Translations under genes and position numbers: made by a program | The notes under the pieces: generated by a model | What the model saw: only the letters and a program-made list of their open reading frames with translations | What the model was told of the DNA's origin: nothing | Database searches by the model: none | Source of the DNA: Sipunculus nudus | Lineage: Eukaryota > Annelida > Sipuncula > Golfingiida > Sipunculidae | Assembly (NCBI GenBank): GCA_026874595.1 | Contig: CM049313.1 | Span: 44,606,659 to 44,670,658, forward strand | Direction of reading: 5' to 3' | Length of the DNA stretch: 64,000 nucleotides | Part shown: one piece after another, positions 1-11,272 of the stretch | Numbering within the stretch: the first letter of the stretch is position 1 | Layout: each line of letters opens with the position of its first letter

Positions 1-85
1 AGGACAGATTGTCACGGTTGCCTATCACGTGTTGTTTTGACTTGTCTTTTGTCACAATCGTAGGCTTGTTGTTCTTTGAGAATGT
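1..85 (-). CDS. Gene 1 exon 8, cut by the window edge
   Basis: Acceptor TTACAG, then TFSKNNKPTIVTKDKSKQ followed by HVIGNRDNLS. It aligns with AFSRNRRATIVTKDKSKQ of gene 2 exon 8. The frame stays open to position 1. Confidence 0.9.
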
Positions 86-1917
86 CTGTAATAGAAAGTT
101 ATTGTGCACATGTTTGACCTTTGTAAAGAACCATGGAGTTATAATGATTATAATATATCAGGGTTAACGCTAGAGCAATGGGCAAGCGCCGGGTGTCATA
201 TCAAAGAGCTTTCACACATCGGAGTGGGGTTCCTGATCAAAATCGCAAGCAACTTCAGATGGGCCCCGCATGCCAAGCCTCTGTATTATAATTCCATGAT
301 CAGACTAAGCTCCAAGAGAACACGCAAACGTGCGCAAAAGTGTTACTAGTTCCAAATGATCCACCAGAGGTCAGCACCGTGGGCGAATTAGTTCGCCATG
401 AAAAAGAAAGCTTTCATCACAACGCATGTTAGTTTTAAAGTCAAGGCAGGGGTAATTTTTGATAACTTGCATACATGTCCTAATACAGGAGGCTGGTGTA
501 AGGGTAAGACTGGGAAAACTTTCGTACGCACCACAGTGTATGAGGATAGTGTAAGTACAAGGCAGGGGGAACTTTTGATAACTTGCATTCATGTCCTTAT
601 ACAAGCTGGTGTAAGCGTAAGACAGGGATAACTTTTGATGACTTACGTACGCACCATAATGCATGAGGATGGTGTAAGGGCAAGGCAGGGGTAAGTTTTG
701 ATGAATTACGTACAATCAGATGCCAATAAACAAACACTCGACAGGCATCCTGGCTCCGCCCATTGCCGCCCTTTAAGCGCCGCTTGATGAGTTTCCGGTC
801 GAATTTAAATTGCTCCCTCTGCATTCTCGCATCATCGACCGATTCGATTATGACATTATCACTGTGTTAGCGTAGCCATGTATCTGTTGTCTGCAGAACT
901 GAAACCAGCAGCGAGGTTTGCACGCAGCCTTTGTTGTTACGTTTCGTTTGAAATACAGCTCACCGGCCGAGCATCCTATGTGCCCAAGGCCCTAAGCAAA
1001 CCACGTCAGGGGCAATTCTCTCTGAGCCTGTGGCCTGTTCAGACGGTTACGCTGGGGGATGAGCTGTCACTCAAAAAGAAATTAATATGATTGGCTCCGT
1101 GTATTCCTCGCTTGGCTTTGTCTTCCAGCACAAGGTCTCATCTGATTGGACAAAAATACAGTGCTCCCCTCTGGTGTTGCAATTCAGGATACGAGGTCAT
1201 AACAAACATCGCCTTACGATATAGGAAGTAGCCCTATAGGTAAAGCGCCGTGTAAAGAGCGTATAAACTTCACAATGCATGAGGCCTTTTGTAAGGGCAA
1301 GGTAGGGGTAAATTTGGATGACTTACATAACTTCGCAATGCATTAAGCTGGTGTAATCACATGAAATATGTAACTTTTAATGGCTTACATACCTTCCGCA
1401 AAGCATAAGGCTGGTGTAATGGTATGAAATGGTGTAAATTTTAATCACTTACAAACCCTCCGTAAAGCACCAGGCTTTGGAATCATATGATATGCTGCAA
1501 CTTCAGTGACTGATACACGCTCCATAATGCATTAGGCCGGTGAAATCGTATGGCACGGTGCAACATTTAATGACTTACATACGCTCCATAATGCATCAGG
1601 CTGGTGTAATCGTAGGGAACGTTGTAGGTGTCGATTACTGACGACGTGTACCGTCGGAAGTTGTAAAGTGTGTCGTTGAGGATGTTTTCCTCCATGATTA
1701 TCACGTGATCATCGCGGTCGGGTCGGGTGTGCTCGTGATGGAAGCCGATAGCGTGACCCAGCTCGTGGATGATGATTCCTTTCTGCAAATACAAAAAAAA
1801 GTAAAATAATAATAAAAAAATAAAAAGACAGAGAATTAAAGAGTTTTTTAATATATATATATATCAGTAAAGTAGAGTACAATCAAATACAGATGAGTTA
1901 TTCTAAAGAGGATTGTT

Positions 1918-1979
<62 letters not shown>

Positions 1980-3295
1980 TCTTAAAATGATTTTCCTGAT
2001 TATTACATATGAATACACATGGTAACATCCAATTATTCAAAATGTAGTATTCTACTCTGCAGTCCTAAAATATCTAATGACACTGTGATATAATTATTAT
2101 CGGGGTTATCTGATGAGACCAACATTTTTGGAGGGGGTAGAAAAGGTGTTATATAGAGTGTTTTGCAACTAGTGAAGTGTAAACTGTAGCACATACTACC
2201 AAATAGGTTTCGACACGTGGTCCCAGTGGTATGTACTGGGGCTTGTTGGAGTAACCCATTTAAATTGTCCCACTTGGCGTAATTCTCCTTTATCTACGGC
2301 AATGACGGCTTCCAAGGGTCCTTTATTCTGTTTACTGGGCGCCGAAAGGTTGTAAGTCATGTAAAAAATATTAACAACAAGGGTTTCCTTGATATGTAAC
2401 AAATTTTGATTTTGACGTTTTTTGAGAAAAGTATTCCCGGCTCACTCACAGTGCATAACTGGAATATGTTAGTTTTTAGTAGAAACGACCTCTGGTGGGA
2501 GGGTGACTTTCACTCACCTGTATACAATTCGGGGCCAAGTCAAGCGGTTGCGACCCGCCCTGCATTCCGATGTATGACGCACACCTGGAGACAAATCAAT
2601 AAGATGATGATACATTTAATGATCAAGAGGTAGACGGAGACCACTAACCTTGTCAAACAATTTTGAGGTTAAAGCTGTGTTTACTTGGAGCACGGTATGC
2701 GGTATGTAGTAAGCAATATACGGTATGAGAAAAAGATTTTTTCGCTCTTGTTACTTTATCAAAAACCCTTTACTCAGACCTAGGATTGAGGAATGCGGTA
2801 CGAAAAACGCGGGAGAATGGAATTCTCAGTTGATAATTGAATCCGCATGGACGCTCGGTATGGCGACCACGGGACCTGGTTACCATGTATTCGACCAACG
2901 AATACAGCGTTATCTTTAGCGGCATTTGACATCACAAGTCCCGTACCATTGTGGTTTACCGCTCGTCAAGTAAATACCCCACCCGCTTGTATACTGCATA
3001 CCGTATACCGCATTCTGCTGCCACAATCCATATACCGCAAATGGCAGCTTTACACAGGTGTCACGTTAAAAAAAAATCCGTATCAAGCCATATGAACCAG
3101 TGGTACAGAATCCTTTAAAGCAAAAATATTTCATGCTGATTAAAAAAACCTCCGAAATGAAATGGATTATTTCTTTAGTGTTATCCTTACCCCTCGAAAA
3201 AACTCATAAAAAATCTCTCCACTTGGCAGAGGTATAATGATATATTTATTCATGAATTTATATAATGTTCTCATACTGGTATAATAATAATAATA

Positions 3296-3364
<69 letters not shown>

Positions 3365-3393
3365 GTTATGCTTTTTCATTTTCTTCTTCTTTC

Positions 3394-3443
<50 letters not shown>

Positions 3444-6284
3444 CGATATGATCAATATCGATTATTTTCCTCAGCAGCCAGGCATATCTAAAGTTTACTA
3501 ATGCGCACTTCCTGTCCAAGGCTGACTGTATGCGTGCTTTATATTACACTTCAGTTTCATTTCATTTACCATCAAGATAAAAATATATTTACTTAACAGA
3601 AATTAACCTAGTATAAATAATTCCATATTATAGCTTGTTAGTTTATTTCTAAAACTCACACATCTCCTCTCTGTATCACAACTTGATTTTGATCGTAGGG
3701 TTCAGATGGCCGGAAGTTGAGGCAGGTATATCTCCTCCAGTCACCGAGAGCAGCTTCTATCTGTATCAGCTCTTCGTAGTCTGCAAAATGATAGGTGAAA
3801 ATTGGTATGGATGCTTTTCGCTGATATATTGTTTTGGACCCGATGGTTAAAAGGGTGAAGCTGGTTTAGAGGGAGTAAATGAAGGGGTTGTGGGGATATA
3901 ACAAGACTTGTTAATTTTGATACGTTCTCTGATACATCCCTGTGTTTATCTACCTTGACCTTATGTGCATAAACATAGCGTAACGTACATTCACGAAGAA
4001 AGCAATTATATAAAGTACACAAAAATGTTCAAGTTCACCTGTAGCTTCATCGTGTAATCCTTCTTGTTCCATAATTCATTAAAGAAATATTTGACGGTGA
4101 TGGTACAACTAGACTTTTGTCATGCAACTGCTGTCTGGACACGCCTAGGAAATCTCCATTTTTTTGTATTGAACTGTCGGGAACTATGTTATGTGTGTTC
4201 TAAGGATGGCGGGGGGGGGGTCATATTTGGTATTCCTCTCATATCTTGACAAATTTGACTGTTTCGGGAAGGGCTAATATAGCGCCATATATTAGTAACT
4301 ACTTGAACTACCAAGGAACGGGCTGTATCCCATTAAAGGTAATTACGCGTGTAATCCGAGACTTACTGAAGTTACCAGTTAACGCATAAGGGACTTCCCG
4401 GTTGACCCAGCGAAGTCTCCTGTCTCGCAGTGTGTTCCTCGGTACTCGCCCGGTCTTGTTCCTTCAAATAAGAACATAACGTTAATATCAGGAACCATGT
4501 ACTCTCATTCAGTGATATAATATTAAAACAAGATGTCGGAGGAACATCGCACCCCATCAGTATGATCCTCAATCCTCTCGCTAAAAACAGATCAATAGGT
4601 CTGTCATAATGATATACCCTTAACAATAGGACATAACCCTTTTGAAATGATTTTTAATGGTGATACAGACAACTTCCAAAATGTAATGACTTGTCCATGG
4701 GTGTTTTCCTAACCCTCATAAAAATTTATACCAAAATTTGTTCAGAACTTTTTGCATACATTTGTTGACAGACAAATCAAGGGTAAAATACAATTGCTCT
4801 CGCCACCTGTCGGAGGTATAATGATTATGACTTCAGAAAGTTGGGACGTGTTATTTTATTATTATATTACCCGCAAGATGGCAGTAATATATTTATTTTA
4901 TACCTCCACCAGGTGATATTGTGTTTTTGCGGCTGTTGGTTGGCTGGATAGTTGCTCTTTTAACAGTCTTACACACACAGTTATGAATTTAATGAATTTG
5001 CATCACCTTAAACGTTACTTATTAATGACCAGATCCGTTTCCATTGCGCGATCATTTCAGATCAAGAGTTTTATCATTCATTTGTATTTTAGGAATCACT
5101 TGATCGGAGCCACCTTTAGTCTGCTTGGCAGGGCTGATATGTGATGAAACCATCGAGTTGGTGAGCCGTGACACACCTTTCTCTCAACTTTAAAGGGCAA
5201 AGTTGTAAGTACTTACAGTCGCTGGATGTAGCTCCATTTCCTGCGCGTAAACATCATGTCCATCTCAACCAGAACAGAGCTCCTACCCTGGCTGAAGTCC
5301 ATAGCGTGACCTGTCACCGATTATATTGTGTCACGTACAATACCATACAATAGGAAATTATAATGTTTTATCTTAAGTTAGGCAATATACAAAAAATATC
5401 ATCACAAAAAGGCATATGTTAGAACTTTGTTGTTAAGTAGTTCCAAATAAACATCTAAACGCTAGGCTTTTTATTTATCTATTACAACATATTTCAACAG
5501 TATATAAATAAGCTAATTCAGCAAGTGCTATTTTTCAACGAAGTTCTGATAGTATTTCAAGCAGTTTTTACAGATGTCATTGTCGAAAATTTAATACAAC
5601 CTAGTGTCTTTAGATTTCTTGTCTGGGAACTGACGCCTTGAAGCGGTTAAATTATGCATGCCATGTGATATGTTATTCACAATACATATTTGCACCGACC
5701 TGTTTTAGCAGCGGCAGCTATCATTTGATCAATGGTCTCTGATGCTGCGAAGCTCAGCATCTGTAAAGTATCAGTCAAGATGAAACTCCAGGTTTAATAT
5801 ATCAAGGATTACATATCTGCGAGATCCTTAGGTAAGGATGTGATTCTAGGCCATGTTAAATTAACATTTCAACCATAGCAAATGCTGAACGTGGCATCCT
5901 ATGATTTTTCTTTATTTTACCAGCCATATATCATCGAGTCCTGAATGGCAATAAGGCGAAAACAGGTGTAAGCGAATGCATGCGCTCTGGTGGTGCTTTC
6001 TAGTTTAACCTAATGATTTAAAGGTTATTTCCGAAATTTAGACACATGCAGGTTCATTGTTAACAGGGGCATCCATACAGGGGAGATGTGCGGGTATCAC
6101 CCCTCTCGTTCCAACTATTCTGAAAGTAAGATTTAAATATTAGAAACATGAATAATTATAATTTAATATGAAATATGTAATTGATATGAAATATATGTAT
6201 ACTTAGAATGAAAGACCAGCCTTTCCATTTCTGCATTTTGCTTGATGGGCGGCATTAAAAATAGGCTGTAAATTATTTTACTGG

Positions 6285-6368
<84 letters not shown>

Positions 6369-8034
6369 CTATAATGCATTTTAACATCAATTGAAAATCA
6401 TCAGTTTTTTTAAGTTATTTGCGGTAACTTAATTGATACTGCTTTTATTGTGTAGATTTTAAACAGGTATATATAATATTTTTTAAAAAACAAATATACA
6501 TTCACATCCTGATATATATAGCATCTATATTTACGTACGTGTTATTGTAAATCCTTAAAACGTCAGACCAATTTCGAAGTATATTGAAAATATACTGAGG
6601 AAGGCCCAAACAAAGGAGTTATTGTGCGCAGGAGTGTTACATGAGTCTGTTGACATTCTGATTCGTGTAGCGAAGCTAAGGGAACCTCGCTTTTTGGGCG
6701 CTGGCTCACGTGTGGGGTCTGAGGCGTAGCGACACAGCGTTCTTTTTCTTTTTAAATTTAAGCCTTAAGTTTAAAGCTTATATTCAATATGCAGGGCATG
6801 CGGAATGCGTGTTGGGAGATTTCATATGTACCGGCACGGCAACATGCATATTGTCTATGTGTCGCCCCTGGATACCATGCGGAATCGGCAAAAATTGCTA
6901 CATGCAGCGACTGGTTTTGCAGTATACGCATTTTGCACGTTAGTTCCGCGCATATGGAATATAACCTTTTTAATGAATATCGTTTGTGTCTACATTTCAC
7001 ATGCCAGATCCCTGTATGACAAATCTTAGCTTAATTATGTACGCGGATATGAGTATATATATATATAGACCTATTTGTGAAAAATAACGGTATTTTATCT
7101 GTGTAAAATCTTTGTCCCTCAGGTTATATGTGCGTATACATGCATCATTTTTTTTTTCACGTAAATAGGGTCTGCGTGAATGCAAAGAATCCAGAGATTT
7201 TTTTTTTTTGTTGGGGGGGGGGGGGAGGGGGAGGAGGACACATGTCATGTAACATACAATACCTGTCCTTAGTCAGACTATCAATCTTTACCCGTACGAC
7301 TTTCGACGTAATATGCATGGATATTTGCGATATCACTTGAACAGGTCATACAATATTACTTTTCAGAAAATTTTATTTTTCGTGAATATCGCGAATATAA
7401 AACCCTCGCGAAAAAAAGAGTATGTTTTAACTGCTCGTAAATCACAGATTTGAAATTTTACAACGCAAGAAAAAGCATACAGTCACATCAAAGTAGCCAT
7501 TTGTTTCGACTGACCAGGCGTGGGATACTGTGGTTCCTTTTTAGTTCGTTGATTTTGCGATATTCGCGAATGGGACATAATCACGAATATTATTCCCTCG
7601 CGAATTAGATCCCCCATCAACTAAGATGAACAATCTGCATGATGATGGATCTGCATATGCAGATTAGTTATAACACATCTGAAAATTTGTAGAATCATAA
7701 ATTAGCAACCTGATCTGTGCATGGTATTGGAACCAGCCCATGCAAGCGCACAGTATGATTATCGTAAAACATGCGGCATTCACCAGAGATACATAATGTC
7801 CGTAACAGGAACGGACTAGATAATGTGGGATTTATTCTGAGTGTATTATAACCCCAAATGATGCTATGCTTAGATTTAAAATAGGTTCTTGTGTAATCGC
7901 GAAAATGAAAACCTAGCAAATATTCCAAATAGAGAAATCTCGAAATTTCAGCCTCGCGAATATAAGACAGTCACAGTATTTTCGTAACAACTTACCAGCA
8001 CAGGAGCAAGTAAACATATGTCTTGACGACTCAT
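1..8034 (-). CDS. Gene 1: astacin-family zinc metalloprotease, 3' end outside window
   Basis: Predicted secreted zinc endopeptidase of the astacin (M12A) family. Exons in transcript order: 8034-7996, 5760-5700, 5310-5217, 4461-4367, 3780-3660, 2584-2518, 1782-1579, 85-<1. All junctions are GT-AG and every phase joins into one open frame. The product has a signal peptide, a propeptide with V-E-M-D-M, the mature start R-W-V-N-R-E-V-P-Y, the zinc site HELGHAIGFHHEHTRPDRD and the Met-turn SLMHYGAY. Exon lengths 2-7 (61, 94, 95, 121, 67, 204 nt) equal those of genes 2A and 2B, so the three are paralogs. The R-x-K-R furin-like site of gene 2 is replaced by V-P-R. Late catalytic, Cys-rich and any ShK exons must lie left of position 1. 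Intron 7 carries copies of the exon 7 end. Family and exon chain are seen directly; substrate and tissue are unknown. Confidence 0.9.
405..715 (-). repeat. Met-turn exon-derived tandem array 2 (about 63 bp period)
   Basis: About five decayed units. Read on the minus strand, units near 632-700 and 517-570 still spell YTILMHYGAY and YTILIHCGAY, as at the 3' end of exon 7. The unit near 632 also keeps a GTAAGT donor. One minus-strand frame stays open across the array. Confidence 0.8.
716..1257. other. Gene 1 intron 7 between the two arrays
   Basis: No exon-like block with splice sites and family homology was seen here. The sequence is less AT-rich than its surroundings. Confidence 0.5.
1258..1570 (-). 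repeat. Met-turn exon-derived tandem array 1 (about 63 bp period)
   Basis: Five units directly downstream of exon 7 in transcript direction, starting near 1508, 1444, 1380, 1315 and 1258. Each matches the last 50 or so bases of exon 7 plus the first intron bases. Donor-like GTAAG survives near 1315, 1380 and 1444 and is lost near 1508. Confidence 0.85.
1579..1782 (-). CDS. Gene 1 exon 7: zinc-binding helix and Met-turn
   Basis: A 204-nt exon with acceptor TTTGCAG and donor TAT|GTAAGT. It contains HELGHAIGFHHEHTRPDRD (three His ligands and the catalytic Glu) and ends at the Met-turn SLMHYGAY. All catalytic residues are intact. Its 3' end is the apparent source of the repeat arrays in the following intron. 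Confidence 0.97.
1919..1979. repeat. (TTA)n microsatellite
   Basis: About 20 uninterrupted TTA units in gene 1 intron 6. Confidence 0.97.
2395..2510. repeat. Dispersed repeat fragment shared with gene 2 intron 8
   Basis: Shares blocks such as GTAACAAATTTTGATTTTGA and TAGTAGAAACGACCTCTGG with 20068-20170 and its copy near 49676-49778. It lies in different introns of the paralogs, so it is probably a dispersed element rather than inherited intron sequence. Confidence 0.6.
2518..2584 (-). CDS. Gene 1 exon 6: catalytic domain, cysteine pair
   Basis: A 67-nt exon with acceptor CCAG and donor CAG|GTGAGT. It encodes CASYIGMQGGSQPLDLAPNC plus IQ, the conserved segment just before the zinc helix. 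Its two cysteines are expected to pair. Confidence 0.92.
3281..3443. repeat. Compound (TTA)n microsatellites
   Basis: TAA/TTA runs at about 3281-3363 and 3396-3443, split by a short T/C-rich spacer, in gene 1 intron 4. Confidence 0.97.
3660..3780 (-). CDS. Gene 1 exon 5: catalytic domain, first conserved cysteine
   Basis: A 121-nt exon with acceptor TTTTGCAG and donor GT|GTGAGT. It encodes EAALGDWRRYTCLNFRPSEP and then QNQVVIQRGD. The Cys of YTCLNFRP is the first of the four conserved astacin cysteines. Confidence 0.9.
4367..4461 (-). CDS. Gene 1 exon 4: propeptide cleavage region and mature N-terminus
   Basis: A 95-nt exon with donor A|GTAAGT. It encodes NKTGRVPRNTLRDRRLRW followed by VNREVPYALTGNF, the usual R-W...P-Y start of an astacin catalytic domain. 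Confidence 0.9.
4790..4990. repeat. Dispersed repeat with CCTCC..CCAGGTG motif
   Basis: Holds GTCGGAGGTATAATGATTATG and TACCTCCACCAGGTGATATT arranged as opposing ends. The second motif also occurs near 27424 and 57065. It resembles short repeats common in invertebrate introns; family not assigned. Confidence 0.45.
5217..5310 (-). CDS. Gene 1 exon 3: propeptide
   Basis: A 94-nt exon with acceptor GACAG and donor CT|GTAAGT. It encodes HAMDF...SVLVEMDMMFTRRKW; VLVEMDM is shared with gene 2. Confidence 0.9.
5700..5760 (-). CDS. Gene 1 exon 2: end of signal peptide and start of propeptide
   Basis: A 61-nt exon with acceptor TTTACAG and donor G|GTCGGT. It encodes MLSFAASETIDQMIAAAAKT and shares ASETID with gene 2 exon 2. 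Confidence 0.85.
6288..6366. repeat. (TA)n microsatellite
   Basis: About 79 bp of TA with one interruption, in gene 1 intron 1. Confidence 0.97.
7528..7976. mobile_element. TA-flanked MITE in gene 1 intron 1
   Basis: Terminal inverted repeats CTGTGG(TTCC) and, at the far end, GACTGTGA in reverse complement, with TA on both sides. Near the ends are Cgcgaa/ttcgcg-type palindromic motifs. It has the same ends as the element at 12510-12916. Size and TA flanks suggest a Tc1/mariner-type MITE. One end lies only 20 bases from the predicted exon 1 donor. Confidence 0.7.
7996..8034 (-). CDS. Gene 1 exon 1: start and signal peptide (predicted)
   Basis: Thirteen codons from ATG ending at a GTAAGT donor in phase 0, as in exon 1 of gene 2. 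With exon 2 it gives a hydrophobic stretch (ICLLAPVLMLSFAA) that suits a signal peptide. No TATA box is visible just upstream, so the start is less certain than in gene 2. Confidence 0.6.
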
Positions 8035-8945
8035 AACGTTTCTTCACTTTTTCTTGTTAGGCCTGCTTTTGATGGCTGGGCTCATGCAGTCCTGGTTAGC
8101 AATACCGTTGTGTTGTTTGCTATGTACAAACAACGTCGTTGTGTCAAGTGGTCGTGGCACGATGTTAGGGACGTCAGCGCCTTTTAAAACTTCTCATGTA
8201 TTGTTAACGTTTAATGTTATTAAACATGTGAAACCTTGGCGAGTGTGGTTGCAATATGATATTTTATGGAAATGTGATATGTTCTCGACAACACATTACA
8301 AAGTTTATATAGACCCGGGGCGGACCTTGGATTTAAGGGAGGGAGGAAATACCGTTTACATTGGGCTAGGGATGGGAATTGATACAAAAAAAAATGATAA
8401 CAATCTCTACAGCTGTAAGTAAAGTGGAGGGCGTGAAAAATCGGAAAACACTTCGATTAAGGTTATTTTTCTTAATATATTATAAGGGTGAGAAGTTGTA
8501 CCCCCGAAACTCCTTTGGAACCGCCTCTGGATTAATTCTTGCTATTTAACAATACATTTCTTGGCTGAGCTCCCACCCACATCTCAGCCCATCACAGGAA
8601 CGGTTAATATATAACAACTTTATCTGAAAGTCTTGTTTTCTGATAAATCAGCTGTTTATATAATTATTTTATAAACAAGGATTGTTTATTATGGCTCACT
8701 CGCTGTAACAAATTAACTGATTATGCGGTACATAAATATCACATAGAAACTTCGAAGGCTGCCTGCTATCAGAGTCGAACTGCTTGTGCAAATATTTAAG
8801 TTGATATGTAGTCAATACTGTTTGTGACGTAATAAGTACGTGTTTTATTGTGGGCAATATCTCATTTCAAATTGATAAATCAATAACGGTAGAACAGCGC
8901 TTTGTAATTGAGTATCCATTGAGATGCCATCTGTCAGAGTGTCAT
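8035..8945. other. 5' flank of gene 1
   Basis: No coding exon or clear TATA box was seen. An open frame at 8054-8422 (+) has no recognisable domain and AT-rich composition, so it was not called. Confidence 0.4.
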
Positions 8946-9071
8946 TTTTAAATAATGAGACAAAAACTGGCTTATGAATTCTATTACAAACAAAAACTTT
9001 TATAGAGATGTTACGTTGTTGAAATATATATGCTAAAAAGGCACAAACTGTTAAATTTAATATGCGGATAT

Positions 9072-9961
9072 TAGTGATGGGAGTCGGTTCCTTTTTCATA
9101 ATCGATCATCGGTTTGGGCAAACCGATCGATGATCGATTATTAATCGGTTCAGACAAATATAAAGAAATATGCAATTGTCTGTGAAACTGTACTCTCTTA
9201 ACCTAGCCCGCATGTCTTAGTAATTCTACCTTACGAAAAGAAGTTTTTGCCTTTTTTATATTTTCCTTTTATCACTAAGATATGCTATTCAAAGTTTCAT
9301 TTTAATTAATTATAGTAATCAGTAAAACCACAGTCCAGGACATCTACTTGCTGGCCCTCATGAATATTTCCGCGTATCATTTTAACGTCACTATCAGGAC
9401 TTCCATTTTATAGCAATTATGATGACTGCCGACATGTATACTGGTTTCACAGGCCTGCCAGGCCCATATAATTTTGGGTAAAAATTTTAAAAATAAGTAA
9501 TTGAAAGCTTAAAATATAACTACACATGCGGCAGCGGCACCTGACATCAGTTCAGGAGATTATTTCTAAGAGAATCTTGCAAAATTGGCATAGACCTGGA
9601 GCATTATGGAGCATTTTAACTCCATACCGCCCATATTTTGCAATGCACATCTCGTTAGAAAACTCTCCGCCAATTCTGCAGCTCCCTGCCAGTTCGCATA
9701 GGTTTAATAAGTCCTCCGTTCTCTCATCTACCGTGTCATACTTAGTTATATACGGAGGTTATTTTGGAACACAAACTCATTATATGAAGCGCGGAATGTT
9801 GTAAAAAACGGAAGAGTAATTTTTGCCTATAACTTTAAGACATTCTGGTAAAAACAATCATGAGTATGATGTAATCGATAGTTGCCTTTCGTAATCGAGC
9901 GCTTGAAAGTTGCAGCGAACCGACTGACTTTCGAAAAAACTCGATGATCGGCCCAGCACTA
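9072..9961. mobile_element. Non-autonomous hAT-like transposon, copy A only
   Basis: An 890-bp insertion with ends TAGTGATGGG and TAGTGCTGGG (right end reverse-complemented). It is flanked by perfect 8-bp duplications GCGGATAT at 9064-9071 and 9962-9969. Copy B has a single GCGGATAT near 39018 and no insert. The 8-bp target duplication and the end sequence are typical of hAT elements. Longer subterminal ATCGAT-rich palindromes are present. The only longer frame inside (9526-9804) shows no transposase features. Confidence 0.92.
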
Positions 9962-11199
9962 GCGGATATATACATTATTAGTTTTTTCCTTACACTGACT
10001 TTTTGCCCTATTTCAAATCCTAATCTCATTTATCTTATATTGAATGTGCTACAGAGTAGGAATCGTGTACATCCTTAGTTTTTCTGTGGAAACTCAACTG
10101 TTCTTGATAAATTGTCAAGTACATGTACCAATCTGTCCAAGTTTACCCCTTCCTTTTATTCATGAAGTATTCTTCTCTATCCATAAGTAATATTAACGCA
10201 AGAAGCTTCATCATTTGAATATTTTTTTATACCTACTGATACGTGATGTGATCACATACGCGATTACTCATATATCACTAGGGTGCAAATGTAAGTTTAA
10301 AATACATTAGATTAAATTTATATTATAATCATCGAATTGCATGCATATGTTATTTCACAACAAGGGGCTCGATACCTATTTTAAACTGTACAAAATGGAG
10401 GGACAGTTGTTGGTATATACAGCAGATATTGTACTGGATTATGTTTTCTGTAATATACGTGGGAAATGTTAGATATATAACTGAGACCAATAGCAAATAG
10501 CAAGCGCGATGTTAACCTGTATGTTAGAGGCTTTGGGCAAGAGAGAGGGTCATTATATAACTGTCTCCATTGAACTTATCATGTTTTGAAATCCGCATTT
10601 CCGAATGCGGAAAATTGTTAAAATTAATAGACTCTATAATATTAACATGTTTTAGTTTTTTTTATCATAAAACACTGGCACCCTTAATATTTACACATAT
10701 ATCTTCAAGTGTGGTTGATTTATAAAATGTCAATTTCATGAAACGTTTATCACCCTTTGCCAATGATGTTACTCGAACATTTTGTACGAGAAAAGAATAA
10801 CCCATTATTAGATGGTTCATATTGTTATATGACTCTTTGACTATATTGGATTATTTCAAGTATTTTCTGTGTAAACCCCAACCGTAGTGATTAATTACAC
10901 GGCCTTTGTTTAATTTAATTATACAATTTATTTAAATTAGCTTTTTTTTTGCAATTCACAATTCTAAATATGCCCGATGGCAATACTGCAAATATCAATA
11001 CACCTTGAAGGAATAATATATTCATTCACTTTCAGACAAACATGACTCATTACATACTATACCGTATATGCATATAAGTAATTTGAATATTAATTAGAAA
11101 CCTGAATATAGGAAGCCGACAAACTATTTAATCACACTGAATATATGCTCTCAAATGACATCATTTCTTGTTTTCCATTCAGTATTGCTTATCCCTTTT

Positions 11200-11201
<2 letters not shown>

Positions 11202-11271
<70 letters not shown>
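11202..11271. repeat. (TA)n microsatellite (copy A)
   Basis: About 70 bp; the copy B allele at about 40701-40752 is shorter. Confidence 0.95.

Positions 11272-11272
<1 letters not shown>

Noticed and set aside
371-715. Open minus frame through array 2 as a real protein
   Set aside because: It is a decayed repeat of the exon 7 end without an acceptor site that I can support; reported as a repeat and as a finding instead.
3167-3501. Frames coding poly-Asn, poly-Tyr or poly-Ile
   Set aside because: They are translations of TTA/TAA microsatellites.
8054-8422. 122-codon plus frame upstream of gene 1
   Set aside because: No domain, homologous pattern or splice context; a hydrophobic start alone is not enough.
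9526-9804. 92-codon frame inside the hAT-like element as a transposase
   Set aside because: No transposase motif is seen and it is far too short; the element is treated as non-autonomous.
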